NCBI RefSeq assembly: GCF_022682495.2
Contig: NC_071387.1
Location: forward strand, 196,580,143-196,644,142
DNA length: 64,000 nucleotides
From: Desmodus rotundus
Lineage: Eukaryota; Chordata; Mammalia; Chiroptera; Phyllostomidae
Reading direction: 5' to 3'
Part shown: in pieces, positions 61,211-64,000 of the stretch
How the letters are laid out: each line of letters starts with the position of its first letter
How positions within the stretch are numbered: position 1 is the first letter of the stretch
Translations under genes and position numbers: made by a program
The notes under the pieces: model-generated
Told to the model about the DNA's origin: nothing
Databases searched by the model: none
What the model saw: the letters and a program-made list of their open reading frames with translations, nothing else

Positions 61211-61340
61211 AAAAATTATAGGGGGAGGGTGGAGGCAGGGAAGGGAGGTGGGTTTGGCTGGGATGTGGTGGAGGGATGGGGAGAAAATGTAGACAACTGT
61301 AATTGAATGGCAATAAAAAAATGCTTAATTAAAAAATTAT
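61211..61340 (+). mobile_element. Nested micro L1 insert with TSD
   Basis: AAAAATTAT at 61211-61219 and 61332-61340 flanks 112 bp that hold only the end of the L1 3' UTR (GGGTTTGGCTGGGATGTGGT, GAGAAAATGTAGACAACTGT, AATTGAATGGCAATAAAAAA). The host ORF2 text joins perfectly across the insert (GTGGATCAAAAATTAT then GGTACATTTACAC), so the boundaries are certain. Confidence 0.95.
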
Positions 61341-61761
61341 GGTACATTTACACTATGGAATACTATGCAGCAGAAAAAAAGAAGGAGCCCCTACCCTTTG
61401 CAACAGCATAGATGGAACTGGATTTCACTAAGCATTATGCTTAGTGAAATAAGCCAAGAGGTGAAAGACAAATACCATATGATCTCACCTATAAGTGGAA
61501 CCTAATCAACAAAACAAATAAGCAAGCAAAATATAACCAGAGACATTGAAATAAACTGACAGCAACCAGAGGGGAGGGAGGAAAGGGATAATGAGAGAAA
61601 GAAGAGGAAAAGTCGTCAAGGCACATATATAAAGGACACACAGACAAATCAAAGGGGGTGGGATTGAGGGTGGAAGGTGAGGGTCGGTGGGGTGAGGGAG
61701 AACAATGGGGGGGAAATGGAGACAACTGTACTTGAACAACAATTAATTTAAAAAAACAACC

Positions 61762-62540
61762 ACAGTTAGTGAAGGAACGTTCCCAATCCTCACCCCCCAC
61801 ACACCTGCCTCATCTTAATATGGTAAAAAGACAGACTTTCATATTTAGTTTGAGATCCAGAGGCAAACTGCCCCCTTAGAAAAAGAAATCACACTCAAGT
61901 TGGAGATGATATTCTTCATTGCAGGTTGATTTTGAGAATCACACTACTCTCTGCCATAATGTATTTGTGTATTTTAATATATTAAATAAATGAATGGAGA
62001 TTTATTCGATTATTGATGGCATTATTTCAATTCTCATGTTGGTTTCAGTCCTACCTAGTTTTAGAGACTAAAACTAGAAAGTTAAAAACTGATTGAAAAA
62101 TAAACAGTAAAGAATTTTAGCATTTACTGCTTTGTATATTTGATAAAAGTAACTTTTTCATTAAAAGTACACATTTATTGCCAGATAGGAAAACATAAAA
62201 CTGTTCAATTAGTTTCAAAATCAGTTTAGTTGAAGATTTTGAAAATGGTTTGTTGGAATAAAATTTATACAAAGTAATTACTGTGAAAAAAAATCAATAC
62301 TTGTTTCCAGAGATGGAAATGTCTCTTGTCATATCTGCTCACATTTCATTGCACCACATTATGTGATTTGAAATGACTCAACTTGTACACAAATATACGA
62401 CATTCTAGGGGACAAACACAGGCACAGTATTCAAGAACCACTCTTCTTCACACTGTTGCTGTTTGAGAAATAAATGATAAATACAGATTTTTTTCACCAC
62501 AATGATCCAAATAATGTAAACTTAGCAAAGTTCTTTCAAG
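61762..62540. other. No gene recognised
   Basis: AT-rich spacer. Confidence 0.5.
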
Positions 62541-62713
62541 AATAATTAGACATATAAAGGGAGAGGTTAGGGGGTGGAGGGATGGAGCAAAAAGGAAAAA
62601 GGGCTCATGAATATGGACAGAAGTGTAGGGATTTCTGGGGAGGGGAAGGGAGTGTTACAAGGGGACTAAATGGTGATGGAAAATTACAATAATTTTTAAA
62701 AACAATCATTAGA
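62541..62713 (+). mobile_element. L1 3' UTR fragment, divergent type
   Basis: AGGGGGTGGAGGGATGGAGC, GGGCTCATGAATATGGACAG and GATGGAAAATTACAATAATT match the UTR type at 56940-57100 rather than the commoner one. AATAATTAGA (62541-62550) and AATCATTAGA (62704-62713) form a likely 10-bp duplication with one mismatch. About 150 bp, UTR only. Confidence 0.8.
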
Positions 62714-63482
62714 AAATTTGGACAGACTTAAAGTGACTAAAGAAATTGATAATATTTTCTGCAAACAACATTCCACCCCAGAAAGCCTATTCAGGTCCAC
62801 CCTGATTATCAGCTTTCTTAAAGTCAACTGTATCATATAATATCGTGGAAGTGACATCTGTCCTAATCACAGTCATGGGGAATTGGGTTTGATTATCAAG
62901 GGGTGGAAAATCTTGCAAGTCAGTTTAGAATTCTGACTACCATACCTACTGAGTTGTACAAGGGCGAGAGTAACCTGGTTTACAGATATGGCTTAGTATT
63001 TGATGATGTTCTCTGTACATTCCTGATATTAATTTTAAAACAAGATGCAAATAATAATGTAACTTAAGTCAATTTTAAACTCTCGTTTAAACAGATCTAA
63101 TTTTAATGAAACAATAGAAATGGTTGCTTAAATTTCAGTAATAAAGATGACTCTCTTCACCTTTCATCATAATTTTGGGAGATTATTTGAGAAGTTCTGG
63201 TCAATGTAAAATACATTAAAAGCTATCAATATAAGAAAGAAGGGAGAAAAATACAAGTACATGTAATAAGGTGATCCTTCATCTGGAAAAATAAGAAAAT
63301 TAGCTGAAAAATATTAAAATAAAATAATTTAGTAACATTATTACTTGCAAAATTGTTATACAAAACTAATGTTATTTATACACAAACAATGCACAATTTA
63401 TGAATATAAGGGAAGAAAATATCTCATTCATAGACTCATCAGCGACACAAACATAAAAATAAATAGTTAGTAATAAGCTTAC
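62714..63482. other. No gene recognised
   Basis: AT-rich spacer. Confidence 0.5.
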
Positions 63483-63991
63483 AAAATAAACTATTTAGGC
63501 TCTTTCCAAAATACTTTTCTTTAAGCTAACTTGTAAGTGCCCAAGATGAATGGATAGAAAATGGTGGACCATCTATACAATGGAATACTACACAGCAGAG
63601 AGAAAGAGGGAATTCCTACCTTTTGCAATGGCATCAACAGAACTGGAGACTATTATGCTAAGTGAAATAAGCCAGGCAGTAAAGGAAGTAATCATATGAT
63701 CTCAATTGTAAGAAGAATCTAATGGACAAAGTAAACTAATGAGTAAAATAGAACCAGAGGCATAGAATAATGGAACAAACTGACAGCTCTAAGAGGGGAG
63801 AAGAGAGGCAGGGACTGATTGAAAGAAGGTGAAGGGACTAGTCAAAGAACATACATGACGGACCCATGGACATGACATAGCATGGGATTTACTATAGGAA
63901 TGGGGGGTGGGCTGGGTGGAGAGAGGCAAAGGGGGGATATTCAGACAACTGTAATAACATAAACAATAAAATATTAAAAATAAACTATTTA
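63483..63991 (+). mobile_element. L1 3' end with perfect 15-bp TSD
   Basis: AAAATAAACTATTTA occurs at 63483-63497 and 63977-63991. Inside, after 34 bp of non-L1 filler, come the sense ORF2 C-terminus (TACAATGGAATACTACACAG, CTATTATGCTAAGTGAAATA) and a third variant of 3' UTR (GGACCCATGGACATGACATA, CAGACAACTGTAATAACATA). 5'-truncated. Confidence 0.93.
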
Positions 63992-64000
63992 TGAAAAGCA

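Larger units (their letters stand above)
60658..61761 (+). mobile_element. L1 with inverted 5' part; contains nested micro L1
   Basis: 60666-60942 is antisense reverse-transcriptase sequence, while 60943-61753 is sense ORF2 end plus 3' UTR. The join lies at TATAAAGTGCTTGAGAGGTT. This is 5' inversion with loss of the sequence between. AAACAACC occurs at both edges (60658-60665 and 61754-61761), a plausible short duplication. A second L1 tail is nested at 61220-61331. Confidence 0.88.

Overview
This looks like a gene-poor, AT-rich stretch of a bat nuclear genome. Four marks point to a bat. (1) Many tRNA-derived SINEs begin GCCCTGGCTGGTGTGGCTCA and end in an AAATAAATAAATAAAATC tail, the texture of chiropteran VES-type SINEs. 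(2) Young L1 copies have a short, G-rich 3' UTR ending near ACAACTGTAATTGAATAACAATAAAA. (3) There are mariner-type DNA elements. (4) There are ordinary older placental repeats (MLT1, MLT2, MER5A, L1M). The SINE type suggests a yangochiropteran, possibly a phyllostomid relative, but the species is not established. All family names come from recalled consensus sequences, not from a search.

I found no protein-coding gene, no rRNA or tRNA gene, and no CRISPR or operon structure. Every long open reading frame I could identify is an L1 ORF2 remnant or a low-complexity translation. One AT-rich frame at 55737-56108 stays unexplained. The window is best read as intergenic or deep intronic DNA whose recognisable content is layered transposon insertions.

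Layout. 0-3.3 kb: nothing recognised. 3.3-7.2 kb: VES SINE, a young minus-strand L1 3' end, an MLT1 LTR and a second SINE. 7.2-12.6 kb: mostly unassigned. 12.6-13.9 kb: a 115-bp twin-primed L1 insert, then an MLT2 LTR carrying a Tigger-like DNA transposon. 15.3-16.7 kb: L1 3' end, SINE fragment, a mariner MITE and an old L1 relic. 20.6-25.3 kb: an old plus-strand L1M with a solo MLT2 LTR in it. 25.8 kb: a pyrimidine tract. 26.5-27.7 kb: an old L1M split by a SINE. 28.5-29.4 kb: an internally deleted mariner and an MLT1 LTR. 32.1-36.3 kb: MER5A, an old L1M with a young L1 nested in it, and a cleanly bounded 5'-inverted L1. 38.8-43.1 kb: old antisense L1 with a SINE. 44.4-45 kb: a SINE and a 99-bp L1 insert. 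49.2-51.4 kb: L1M pieces. 52.5-58.2 kb: SINEs, two L1 3' ends, an MLT2 LTR and an L1M 3' end. 60.6-64 kb: a 5'-inverted L1 with a micro-L1 nested in it, plus two more L1 3' ends.

Nothing works together as a pathway here. The informative content is the insertion history: target-site duplications, 5' inversions and nesting fix the order of many events. I did not find a convincing new biological system. The best leads are the three roughly 100-bp L1 inserts, two L1 copies with inverted 5' ends, and the internally deleted mariner.
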